This document shows positions 53,516-62,700 of a DNA stretch of 64,000 nucleotides, piece after piece; position 1 is the first letter of the stretch, and each line of letters begins with the position of its first letter. The position numbers and the translations under genes are program-made. The notes below the pieces were generated by a model that worked only from the letters and a program-made list of their open reading frames with translations, was not told where the DNA came from and did not search any database. This stretch comes from Methylomonas methanica (GTDB lineage: Bacteria > Pseudomonadota > Gammaproteobacteria > Methylococcales > Methylomonadaceae), in NCBI RefSeq assembly GCF_001644035.1, contig NZ_LUUG01000050.1:53044-117043 (forward strand). The letters are read 5' to 3'.

Positions 53516-55927
53516 ATGGCTATCAAAAAAACCGAACTTTACTCTTCCCTCTGGGCCGGCTGCGACGAACTGCGCGGCGGTATGGATGCCAGCCAGTACA
53601 AAGACTATGTGCTGACTTTACTGTTTATGAAGTACGTGTCCGATAAGTACAAGGGCGACCCTTACGGCATGATCGTCGTGCCGCAAGGCGCCAGCTTTGA
53701 TGACATGGTGGCATTAAAAGGCGATAAAGAAATCGGAGAAAAGCTTAACAAGATCATCAGTGCGCTGGCCGAAGAAAACGACCTCAAAGGCGTCATCGAC
53801 GTTGCCGACTTTAACGAGGAAGACAAGCTCGGCAAAGGCAAGGACATGATCGACCGCCTGTCCAAGCTGGTCGGTATTTTTGAAGGCATCGATTTATCCG
53901 CTAATCGCGCCGATGGTGACGACCTGTTGGGCGACGCCTACGAATACCTGATGCGTCACTTCGCCACCGAGTCCGGCAAATCCAAAGGTCAGTTTTATAC
54001 CCCGGCGGAAGTCTCGCGCATTCTGGCTAAAGTCATTGGCATAACTCCAGAAACAGATCAGTCTCAATCCGTTTACGACCCCACCTGCGGTTCCGGCTCC
54101 TTGTTGTTAAAAGCCAGCGACGAAGCACCGCGCGGCTTAACCATCTTCGGCCAGGAAATGGATAACGCCACCAGTGCGTTGGCCCGCATGAACATGATTC
54201 TGCACAACAACGCCACCGCCAAAATCTGGAAAGGCAACACCATCGCCGATCCGCAATGGAAAGACGCCAACGGCAAACTCAAAACCTTCGACTTTGCGGT
54301 CGCCAATCCGCCGTTTTCCAACAAAAACTGGACGAGCGGCATTAACCCGCAGGAAGATGAATTCGAGCGCTTCACCTGGGGCATACCGCCGGATAAAAAC
54401 GGCGACTACACCTTTTTGCTGCACATTATCAAAAGCCTTAAATCCACCGGCAAAGGCGCGGTGATTCTGCCGCATGGCGTATTGTTTCGTGGCAATGCCG
54501 AAGCGCGGATTCGTGAAAACCTGCTCAAGCAAGGCTACATCAAAGGCATTATCGGCTTGCCCGCCAACCTGTTTTACGGCACCGGTATTCCGGCCTGCAT
54601 CATCGTCATTGATAAAGAAAACGCCGCGCACCGCAGCGGGATCTTCATGATCGATGCCAGCAAAGGCTACATGAAAGACGGCAACAAAAACCGGCTGCGC
54701 GCGCAGGACATCCACAAAATCGTCGATGCCTTTACCAAACAGCTGGTGTTGCCGCGCTACAGCCGCATGGTGGCCTTAAGCGAAATTGCTGCCAACGACT
54801 ACAACCTGAATATTCCCCGTTATATCGACAGCAGCGAACCCGAAGACCTGCACGACTTAAGCGGCCATTTGCAAGGCGGCATACCCAACCGCGACATCGC
54901 CGCGCTGCAAGCCTATTGGCAGGTATTCCCCAGCCTGCGTCACAGTCTGTTTGCCGAACTCCGCCCCGGCTACAGCAAAGCCTTGATCTCGACCGCACAG
55001 GTTAAACCCACGATATTGAACCACCCCGAATTCATTGCCTTTGCACAGCAAAGCCTGCAACCGTTCAGCGCGTGGCGTGACCGGGCTGCGCTAAACGCTA
55101 TTGAAATCGGCCAACTTCCCAAACTCATCATCCAGCGCATCAGCGAAGACCTGTTACAAGCCTACGCCGACAGTGCCTTGCTGAATAAATACGACGTCTA
55201 CCAAATCCTCATGGATTACTGGGCCGAAGTCATGCAGGACGATGTCTACGTGCTGGTGCAAGACGGCTGGTCAGCCGGTAAAACCCTGCGCGAACTGGTG
55301 GCGCAGAAAGGCGAAAAGCTCAAAGAAACGCCCGACCTCATCATCAACAAAGCCAAATACAAAGCCGAGCTGATTCCACCGGCCTTGCTGGTGGCGCGTT
55401 ACTTTCAGGCCCAGCAAACCCGCATCGACCAAATCCAGACCGAGCTGGATGCCGCCAGCCAGGAACTGGAAAGCTATCTGGAAGAACACGGCGACGACGA
55501 TGGCCTGCTCAGCGATGCTCTCAACGACAGAGACAAAGTCACCGCCGCCAGCGTCAAAGCCCGTTTAAAGCTGGCGACCGACCCGGACGAAAAAGCCGCG
55601 CTGCAACAGGCGCAAAAACTCTTTGATGCCGAGGCCGACGCTAAAAAATCCCTCAAGGAACAGCAGGAAGCACTGGATTTGGCCGTGTTCAAACACTACG
55701 CCAGCTTGAGCGAAGCCGAGATTAAAACCCTGATCGTCGAAAACAAATGGCTGGCTTGTCTTGAGGCCAATATCCAAGCCGAAATCGAGCGCGTCACCCA
55801 GCAATTGGCGAATCGGGTAAAAGAGCTGGAAGAGCGTTATGCTGAGCCGTTGCCTGCCATCACGCAATCGGTTGATGTGTTGAGTGAAAAAGTGGCCGGA
55901 CACTTGAAGGCGATGGGTTTGGAGTAG
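53516..55927 (+). CDS. hsdM: Type I restriction-modification DNA methyltransferase subunit
   Basis: The M subunit methylates adenine in the target and forms the M2S core. In the 803-residue protein the N-terminal helical HsdM_N domain (about 1-140) precedes the N6-adenine methylase domain: VYDPTCGSGSLLLKAS (about 187-202, SAM motif I) and FAVANPPFSNKNW (about 261-273, NPPF catalytic motif). Beyond about residue 490 lies an unusually long region with a charged coiled coil, ending with VDVLSEKVAGHLKAMGLE. Typical HsdM is 480-600 residues, so this is a long-form M subunit. The gene is intact. A REP copy and a RAYT pseudogene separate it from hsdS. Confidence 0.95.
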   Translation: MAIKKTELYSSLWAGCDELRGGMDASQYKDYVLTLLFMKYVSDKYKGDPYGMIVVPQGASFDDMVALKGDKEIGEKLNKIISALAEENDLKGVIDVADFNEEDKLGKGKDMIDRLSKLVGIFEGIDLSANRADGDDLLGDAYEYLMRHFATESGKSKGQFYTPAEVSRILAKVIGITPETDQSQSVYDPTCGSGSLLLKASDEAPRGLTIFGQEMDNATSALARMNMILHNNATAKIWKGNTIADPQWKDANGKLKTFDFAVANPPFSNKNWTSGINPQEDEFERFTWGIPPDKNGDYTFLLHIIKSLKSTGKGAVILPHGVLFRGNAEARIRENLLKQGYIKGIIGLPANLFYGTGIPACIIVIDKENAAHRSGIFMIDASKGYMKDGNKNRLRAQDIHKIVDAFTKQLVLPRYSRMVALSEIAANDYNLNIPRYIDSSEPEDLHDLSGHLQGGIPNRDIAALQAYWQVFPSLRHSLFAELRPGYSKALISTAQVKPTILNHPEFIAFAQQSLQPFSAWRDRAALNAIEIGQLPKLIIQRISEDLLQAYADSALLNKYDVYQILMDYWAEVMQDDVYVLVQDGWSAGKTLRELVAQKGEKLKETPDLIINKAKYKAELIPPALLVARYFQAQQTRIDQIQTELDAASQELESYLEEHGDDDGLLSDALNDRDKVTAASVKARLKLATDPDEKAALQQAQKLFDAEADAKKSLKEQQEALDLAVFKHYASLSEAEIKTLIVENKWLACLEANIQAEIERVTQQLANRVKELEERYAEPLPAITQSVDVLSEKVAGHLKAMGLE

Positions 55928-55955
55928 GCGTTATGACAATTGGCAATCAGGTAGT

Positions 55956-55980
55956 TGTAGGGTGGATAAGCGCCAGCGCA
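55956..55980. repeat. REP element, left flank of the second RAYT
   Basis: tgtagggtggataagcgcca followed by gcgca. The same sequence in full inverted form recurs at 56575-56665, after the RAYT pseudogene. Confidence 0.8.
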
Positions 55981-56024
55981 CTTGTGCCCCGGTGGGTATC
56001 TACTGAACACCCATTCAACACCCC

Positions 56025-56543
56025 ATGAGTAACTATCAACGCCTGCGCCTCACCGGCGCCTGTTATTTTTTTACCGTCGTCACATGGCGGCGCAAGCCAA
56101 TATTTACCGATAACAACAAGGTTCAACTGCTCCGTGATGCCTTGCGCAAGGTCAAGGAAGCACAACCGTTTCATATCGACGCCATCGTGGTGTTACCCGA
56201 CCACCTGCATTGCATCTGGCAAATGCCGCAAAACGACGCGGATTATTCATCCCGCTGGAGGGATATAAAAAAAGCCGTTTCCCGCCAAATCGATACCACC
56301 ACCAACGCCCGACACGAGCGATTGATTTGGCAGCGCCGGTTTTAGGAACATACCATCCGTAATGAGCACGATTGGCAACGGCACATGGATTACATTCATT
56401 ACAATCCAGTCAAACACGGATTGGTGAAACAACCCAGTGATTGGCCGTGGTCATCGTTCGCCAATGCGGTAAAAAAAGGTTGGTACACTGCCGATTGGGG
56501 CGCACAACCGCCAAGCCATATCAGCGACATGGAGATCGAATGA
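56025..56543 (+). pseudogene. REP-associated tyrosine transposase with one amber stop, inside the RM operon
   Basis: From ATG 56025 the frame reads MSNYQRLRLTGACYFFTVVT and continues FHIDAIVVLPDHLHCIWQMP with the HUH motif. An in-frame TAG at 56343-56345 follows RLIWQRRF, where relatives have Trp (WQRRFWEH). Beyond it the same frame continues EHTIRNEHDWQRHMDYIHYN, with the catalytic Tyr region, to a TGA at 56541. It is thus whole apart from one nonsense codon. REP repeats stand on both sides. Insertion between hsdM and hsdS leaves both reading frames intact. Confidence 0.9.
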
Positions 56544-56574
56544 CCAATTCCATCCACAACATAAATAGAAAAAA

Positions 56575-56665
56575 TGTAGGGTGGATAAGCGCCAGCGCAT
56601 CCACCGAGCCAACGTGCATTGTTAGGCCAATATTGGTGGATGCGCATTCGCTTATCCACCCTACA
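56575..56665. repeat. BIME: paired inverted REPs right of the RAYT
   Basis: The outer arms tgtagggtggataagcg and cgcttatccaccctaca are perfect complements. Inner arms gcgcatccacc and ggtggatgcgc also pair. The pair ends 24 bp before the hsdS start, so the hairpin could affect hsdS expression. Confidence 0.85.
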
Positions 56666-56688
56666 CTGGCTTCGATATTGGCGGCAGC

Positions 56689-58110
56689 ATGACAGCCAAT
56701 AATCAAGTTGCTGAGGCGAGTGTTAAGTATTTGGCGGAAGCAGCTGGGCAGACTTTGCCTGCTGGCTATAAGCAGACGGAAGTGGGGGTAATACCAATCG
56801 ATTGGGAACTCTCAACAATTGGTAGCTACACGACGTGGATGTCGGGCGGTACGCCCAGTAGAAGCAATGATGAATTCTGGAATGGTTCTATTCCGTGGAT
56901 CAGCGGTTCAACGCTTAAAAGTTTTGAAATTTCAACTTCAGATCAATTTCTGAGTGAAGTGGCAGTTACAGCTGGAAGTAAAATGGCTCCATTAGGTGCT
57001 ATTTTATTGTTAGTAAGAGGTAGCGCTCTCCACAACGAGATAAGAGCCGGAATGGTCGTTGAACCAGTGGCGTTTAATCAAGATGTAAAAGCATTAGTTC
57101 CAGCTAAAGGTTTAGATGCCAGATTTTTAACATTTTTTATTCTGGGAATGGAAAGCGAACTCTTAAAGTTAGTGAGTTCTGCTGGAAATAGTGCAGGAGT
57201 ACTAGATACCGAGTTAGTCAAAAACTTCAGGTTATTTTTGCCGCCGCACCATGAACAAACCGCCATCGCCAACGCCCTATCCGATGTTGATGCGCTGATT
57301 AACGAGCTGGAAAAACTGATTGCCAAAAAACAGGCCATCAAAACCGCCACCATGCAGCAACTCCTCACCGGCAGGACACGCCTGGCGGAGTTTAGTGGAA
57401 AGTTGAAAGTGGAGAATGGAGAGTTAAAAAACCCCAACCACTCTCAACTGTCAACTCTCAATTCTCAACTCAAAAAAGGCTATAAGCAGAGTGAGTTGGG
57501 GGAGGTTCCGGAGGATTGGAACCTCATGACAATTGATGACGTTGCTAACTTCTCTGGAGGTTCACAGCCACCTAGAAGCACTTTTATATCTAGCCCGAAA
57601 GCTGGTTATATTCGCTTAATTCAAATTCGGGACTATAAGACATCTGAATATGAAACCTACATACCTGAGCTGTTTGCAAGAAAAAAATGCAATTCAACCG
57701 ATATTATGATTGGTCGGTATGGGCCACCAATATTCCAAATTCTTAGAGGGATAGAGGGAGCATATAATGTGGCATTGATTAAAGCCTCTCCGAAAGAAGC
57801 GATCAATCAAGAATATTTATATTACGTATTAAAGAGCGAAAAGCTATTTGCGTTAATGGATATGCTTTCTCAGCGCTCATCTGGGCAAACTGGTGTGGAG
57901 CTTCCGGCATTAAAAGCTTACCTGTTACCTTTACCTAGTAAACTAGAACAAACCGCCATCGCCACCATCCTGTCAGACATGGACGCCGACATCCAAACCC
58001 TGCAACAACGCCTGAGCAAAACCCGCCACATCAAACAAGGCATGATGCAGGAGTTATTAACCGGAAGAATCCGGTTAATAAGTGGAAAGTTGACAGTGGA
58101 GAATGGATAA
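56689..58110 (+). CDS. hsdS: Type I restriction-modification specificity subunit
   Basis: HsdS reads the bipartite DNA target. The 473-residue protein has two target-recognition domains. TRD1 (about 30-190) starts TEVGVIPIDWELSTIGSYTT and ends PPHHEQTAIANALSDVDALI. TRD2 (about 265-425) starts KQSELGEVPEDWNLMTIDDV and ends PSKLEQTAIATILSDMDADI. Both are followed by spacer helices, ITKKQAIKTATMQQLLTGR-like and TRHIKQGMMQELLTGR. A repeat-derived stretch (SGKLKVENGELKNPNHSQLS, plus TLNSQL) lies between the first spacer and TRD2. The recognition sequence cannot be read from this. The stop (TAA) shares one base with the next ATG. Confidence 0.94.
   Translation: MTANNQVAEASVKYLAEAAGQTLPAGYKQTEVGVIPIDWELSTIGSYTTWMSGGTPSRSNDEFWNGSIPWISGSTLKSFEISTSDQFLSEVAVTAGSKMAPLGAILLLVRGSALHNEIRAGMVVEPVAFNQDVKALVPAKGLDARFLTFFILGMESELLKLVSSAGNSAGVLDTELVKNFRLFLPPHHEQTAIANALSDVDALINELEKLIAKKQAIKTATMQQLLTGRTRLAEFSGKLKVENGELKNPNHSQLSTLNSQLKKGYKQSELGEVPEDWNLMTIDDVANFSGGSQPPRSTFISSPKAGYIRLIQIRDYKTSEYETYIPELFARKKCNSTDIMIGRYGPPIFQILRGIEGAYNVALIKASPKEAINQEYLYYVLKSEKLFALMDMLSQRSSGQTGVELPALKAYLLPLPSKLEQTAIATILSDMDADIQTLQQRLSKTRHIKQGMMQELLTGRIRLISGKLTVENG
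57394..57471. repeat. Palindromic repeat inserted in frame in hsdS
   Basis: The left arm agtggaaagttgaaagtgga pairs imperfectly with tcaactgtcaactctcaatt. It adds about 26 residues between the first spacer helix and TRD2, without breaking the frame. Confidence 0.7.
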
Positions 58111-58155
58111 TGAAAGAGCAAGAAAATTCTCAATTATCAACTGTCAATTCTCCAT
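58081..58155. repeat. Second copy of the hsdS palindromic repeat, spanning the hsdS stop
   Basis: agtggaaagttgacagtgga and its imperfect complement tcaactgtcaattctccatt. It encodes the last residues of HsdS (SGKLTVENG) and the first of the next protein ([15 protein letters not shown]). A third, half copy lies at 58521-58555, before the zeta-like gene. Confidence 0.7.
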
Positions 58156-58517
58156 TTACGAAGCGCAATCCCATTAGCGAAAAAAGCTTTGCCTTCGCCT
58201 TGCGCGTAGTAAAGATGTCGAAATTTTTGCAAAGCAATAAAAAAGAATACGTGTTAAGTAAACAAGTGTTACGAAGTGGCACGGCGATTGGGGCTTTGGT
58301 GCGTGAGGCAGAACATGCGCAGAGTAAGGCTGATTTCATCAACAAAATGAGTATTGCCCTTAAGGAAGCAAACGAAACCGATTATTGGATTGAGTTATTA
58401 TATCAATCTGGCGAAATCACCCTGGAAAGCTATCAATCCATCAAACCGGATATTCAGGAGTTATTGAAACTACTGGTTTCAATCGTCAAAACATCCAGGG
58501 AGCGCTCAGCATTATGA
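58110..58517 (+). CDS. Four-helix-bundle protein (S23 / 23S rRNA intervening-sequence family)
   Basis: The 135-residue protein contains [20 protein letters not shown], then [20 protein letters not shown], and [20 protein letters not shown], the conserved helices of the family. Proteins of this kind are found in 23S rRNA insertions and, often, within RM loci; their role is not settled. Its first 19 residues derive from a repeat copy, so true translation may start further in; the annotated ATG overlaps the hsdS stop by one base. Confidence 0.85.
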   Translation: MKEQENSQLSTVNSPFTKRNPISEKSFAFALRVVKMSKFLQSNKKEYVLSKQVLRSGTAIGALVREAEHAQSKADFINKMSIALKEANETDYWIELLYQSGEITLESYQSIKPDIQELLKLLVSIVKTSRERSAL

Positions 58518-58566
58518 ACGTCCACTATTCACTTTCCATTCTCAATTTTCCATTGATCCTCTTGCT

Positions 58567-59151
58567 ATGAATGGATTAACAGCACCGATTTGTCGAATCA
58601 TTGCCGGGCCAAATGGTGCGGGTAAAACCACCTTTGCACTAAAATTCTTGCCAAAAGCCCAATGCCTGAATTTTGTGAATGCCGATTTAATTGCTGCCGG
58701 TTTATCGCCATTGGCTCCAGAGCAGCAAATCATGGCCGCCAGTCGCTTGTTTCTGGGCGAAATTGAGCAGCATATTCAGGCCCGCCGTGATTTTGCCTTT
58801 GAAACCACCTTGTCGGGTCGAATCTATTTACGATTGATTGAACGGATGCGGGCTGAAGGTTGGCGTGTTGAGTTGTATTATCTGGCGTTGCCTTCTGTGG
58901 AAATGTCGCAACGACGTGTCGCGGAGCGCGTTTCGCACGGCGGCCATTCTATTTCCTTGCGGGATATTACTCGACGATTTCCACGCAGTTTGCATAACTT
59001 GTTTTACCATTTCAGTAATGCGGTCGATCAAACCCTTTGCTTTCTCAATACGGGAGAGCAACCCGAACTCGTCTTCGAGCAGTACAGCGCAGAGCGTGTC
59101 ATTATTGATGAAGCACTCTATAGCCAGCTTTTACAGGAGGCCAACCCATGA
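58567..59151 (+). CDS. Zeta-toxin-like P-loop kinase/ATPase
   Basis: The 194-residue protein has a Walker A motif in [20 protein letters not shown] (12-31), then [20 protein letters not shown] and [20 protein letters not shown]. These match the zeta-toxin/AAA_33-like group. Zeta toxins phosphorylate UDP-GlcNAc and poison peptidoglycan synthesis; whether this one is toxic is unknown, as many chromosomal relatives are not. The ATG at 58567 has a weak ribosome site. It overlaps the next small gene by 4 bp (ATGA), as toxin-antitoxin pairs do. Confidence 0.8.
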   Translation: MNGLTAPICRIIAGPNGAGKTTFALKFLPKAQCLNFVNADLIAAGLSPLAPEQQIMAASRLFLGEIEQHIQARRDFAFETTLSGRIYLRLIERMRAEGWRVELYYLALPSVEMSQRRVAERVSHGGHSISLRDITRRFPRSLHNLFYHFSNAVDQTLCFLNTGEQPELVFEQYSAERVIIDEALYSQLLQEANP

Positions 59152-59345
59152 TTACAGCCAGTCAACAAGCCCGAGAAATTTTGGATATTTTGCGTTTTGC
59201 CGTTACCGAGGAACTGGAGCGTAAAAAGCGCTTGGGACACTACGCGGTGATTTGGCAAGACGGGAAGCCAGCGTTGATTGGCGCAGAAAGTGACCCTGTT
59301 TTGGCTCAGCCATCATTAGAGCAAGACAACAGTCCTAGTTTTTGA
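59148..59345 (+). CDS. Small protein coupled to the zeta-like gene
   Basis: The 65-residue protein begins [20 protein letters not shown] and has a charged helix ([20 protein letters not shown]). It overlaps the zeta-like gene by 4 bp, so they are translated together. It could be the cognate antitoxin or just a fused helper; its sequence does not match the usual epsilon antitoxin. No function is assigned. Confidence 0.65.
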   Translation: MITASQQAREILDILRFAVTEELERKKRLGHYAVIWQDGKPALIGAESDPVLAQPSLEQDNSPSF

Positions 59346-59561
59346 AATAGGTTGCTTATCAAAATAGCTGCGCTTTAAGTCCGAGGATGAGCAATATTCC
59401 GCATTGGGCGTAATTTGCTTGATGGTTGCTTGACTGGCGGGGTCGAATAGCAAATATAATTTTGTTATATCATTGAAAATAAATGACAAACTTTCTAGTT
59501 TTTGCTTGATGACTAAACTGTTTTTTGATTGCTTGGTTTGAACTATGTGGAAACCAAGCGT

Positions 59562-59720
59562 TTAATCGGCTAGTTCCAAGTCGCGGAATTTGTGATTATT
59601 GGATTTGAGCGCCTGCTCGATAGCCTGCACAGACTGCCCTGTTTCGATGGCACTTGAACTGGCAACGGCCCGGAAAATACGGGCTTTTTTGACTTTCTTA
59701 GTGGGTTTTCGTGCTGCCAT
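59562..59720 (-). CDS. Small basic protein (52 residues), unknown
   Basis: A minus-strand frame begins MAARKPTKKVKKARIFRAVA and ends KFRDLELAD. It has a lysine/arginine-rich start and a helical middle (SVQAIEQALKS). It lies convergent to the small zeta partner and divergent from hsdR. Its coding look is reasonable but short; no family recognised. Confidence 0.4.
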   Translation of the reverse strand: MAARKPTKKVKKARIFRAVASSSAIETGQSVQAIEQALKSNNHKFRDLELAD

Positions 59721-59797
59721 GACCTAAACCAGTAACGATGATTTTTGATTATAACTGCTCGGTGGACTGATAACGATATGAGAACAGGGAGTATCAA

Positions 59798-62700
59798 ATG
59801 AGCATTGTGGGACAACGCGAACGCACCACGCAAAACCGTATCGTTGCATTCTTTCAAAATGAGTTGGGCTACCGTTATCTGGGCGATTGGCAAGATCGCG
59901 CAGGCAACAAAAACATCGAAACCGGCTTGCTAACCGCTTGGCTGCAAAAACGCGGTGTTAGTGATGCGTTGATTACCCGCGCCATCCGCCAACTGGATAC
60001 GGCTGCGGCTCTAGGCGAAGGCAAAAAGCTGTATTACGCCAACAAGGATGTGTACCGCCTGCTGCGCTATGGCGTGAAAGACAAAGAAGGTGCGGGTGAG
60101 CAAAATCAAACCGTGTGGTTGATCGACTGGAATAACCCGGAAGCCAACGACTTTGCTATTGCCGAAGAAGTGTCGCTCAAGGGCGAAAACAAAAAGCGCC
60201 CGGATTTGGTGTTGTACGTCAACGGCATTGCTTTGGGCATACTGGAGCTGAAGCGCTCGTCGGTGTCGGTGGCCGAAGGCATACGCCAGAATCTGGACAA
60301 TCAGAAAAAAGACTTCATCCGTAATTTCTTCACCACCCAGCAACTGGTGATGGCGGGTAACGATACGCAGGGCTTGCGTTACGCGCCGATTGAAACCCCG
60401 GAAAAGTATTATCTGGAGTGGAAAGAAAATAATGTAGGTTGGGCTGAGCAAAGCGAAGCCCAACAAAATCAAAATGTTGGGCTTCATTGCATTCAGCCCA
60501 ACCTACATAAATTGGATTTTCATTTAAGCCGCATCTGCAACAAACAGCGCTTCTTGCAGATCATTCACGACTTTATGGTGTTTGATGCCGGTGTGAAGAA
60601 AACCTGTCGGCATAACCAGTTTTTTGGTATCGAGGCCGCCAAGCAACATGTGGCCCGCCGAGAAGGCGGCATCATTTGGCACACCCAGGGTTCGGGTAAA
60701 AGCTTGACCATGGTGTGGCTGGCGAAGTGGATTCGAGAGAATGTGAAAGATAGCCGGGTGTTGATCGTCACCGACCGCACCGAGCTGGATGAGCAGATTG
60801 AAAAAGTCTTTACCGGTGTCGATGAAGCCATTTACCGCAGCAAAAGCGGTTCTGATCTGGTTGCCACGTTAAATCAGCCTAATCCCTGGCTGGTGTGTTC
60901 GTTGGTACATAAATTCGGTCGGCAATCCGAAGGTGAAGATGAAGGTGCCACGGATGCCTTTATCGAAGAATTGAAAAAATCCCTGCCCAACGATTTCAAG
61001 GTCAAAGGTGATTTGTTCGTGTTTGTCGATGAGTGTCACCGCACCCAGTCCGGCAAATTGCATGAAGCCATGAAGACCATTTTGCCCAATGCGCTGTTTA
61101 TCGGCTTTACCGGTACACCGCTGATGAAAAAGGACAAGAAAAAATCCGTGGAGGTGTTCGGGCCGTATATCCACACCTACAAATTCGATGAGGCGGTGGC
61201 CGATGGCGTGGTGCTGGATTTGCGTTATGAGGCGCGGGACATCGATCAGCACATCACCTCGCAAAAGAAAGTCGATGAGTGGTTTGAAGCTAAAACCCGT
61301 GGCTTATCCAATATCGCCAAAACCCAGCTCAAGCAAAAATGGGGCACTTTGCAAAAGGTGTTATCCAGCAAGTCGCGCTTGCAACAGATCGTCAATGACA
61401 TCTTACTAGACATGGACACCAAGCCTCGGTTGATGGACGGCTATGGCAATGCCATGTTGGTGTGCGCCAGTGTCTATCAGGCGTGTAAGGCCTATGAAAT
61501 GTTCAGCCAGTCGGATTTAGCCGGTAAGGTGGCGATTGTCACCAGCTTCCAGCCCACCGCTACCAGTATCCGTGGCGAAGAAACCGGCGAGGGTTTGACC
61601 GAGAAGTTATTCAAATACGACATCTATCGCAAGATGCTGGCCGACTACTTTGAGCAGCCGGAAGATGTAGCAGCGAGTCGAGTTGAAGAGTTTGAAAAGG
61701 CGGTTAAAAAGCGCTTCATCGAAGAGCCGGGGCAAATGCGTTTGCTGATTGTGGTGGATAAATTGCTGACGGGTTTCGATGCGCCCTCTGCGACCTATTT
61801 GTACATCGACAAGCAAATGGCCGATCACAACTTGTTCCAGGCGATTTGCCGAGTTAACCGGCTGGACGGCGATGATAAGGAATACGGTTACATCGTCGAT
61901 TACAAGGATTTGTTCCGTTCGTTGGATAAGGCTATTACCAACTATACCCAAGGTGCTTTTGATGGCTACGACCAAGAAGATGTCGCCGGACTGCTGAAAG
62001 ACCGGCTGGAACAGGCTCGACTGGATTTGGACAATGCCTTAGAAATGGTTCGTGCCTTGTGCGAGCCGGTTAAAGCGCCACGCGCTACCCAAGATTACAT
62101 TCATTATTTTTGCGGTGAATCTGGGGTTAACCCGGACGCGCTGAGTGAGAAAGAAGCGTTGCGTCTAACCCTGTATCAAAACGTGGCCAAGCTGATTCGG
62201 GCGTTTGCCAATATTGCTAACGAACTGCCGCAAGCCGGATTTACCAGTGTTGAAGCCGAGCAGATTCGTGCGGAAGTGGCGCATTACGAAAAAGTGCGTG
62301 ATGAGGTGAAATTGGCCAGTGGCGACTTGATCGATATGAAACGCTTTGAACCGGCTATGCGGCATCTGCTTGATATGTATATCCGTGCGGACACCAGTGA
62401 ACAGTTGATGGATTTTGAAGAACTTGGGCTAATCCAACTAATCGTTGAAAAAGGCATTGAAGCGACGGAATCTCTACCGGAAAGCATTCGCAAAAATCAG
62501 GATGCTATGGCGGAAACCATCGAAAATAATGTCCGTCGCACCATTGTTGATGAAAACCCGGTCAACCCAAAATACTACGAACACATGTCGGTGTTACTGG
62601 ATGAGTTAATTAAGCAGCGTCGGCAAAAGGCCATTGACTATCAAGAATACCTGGAACGAATTCGTGAGTTATCCAGAAAAGTGATTCGTCCGGAACAAGC

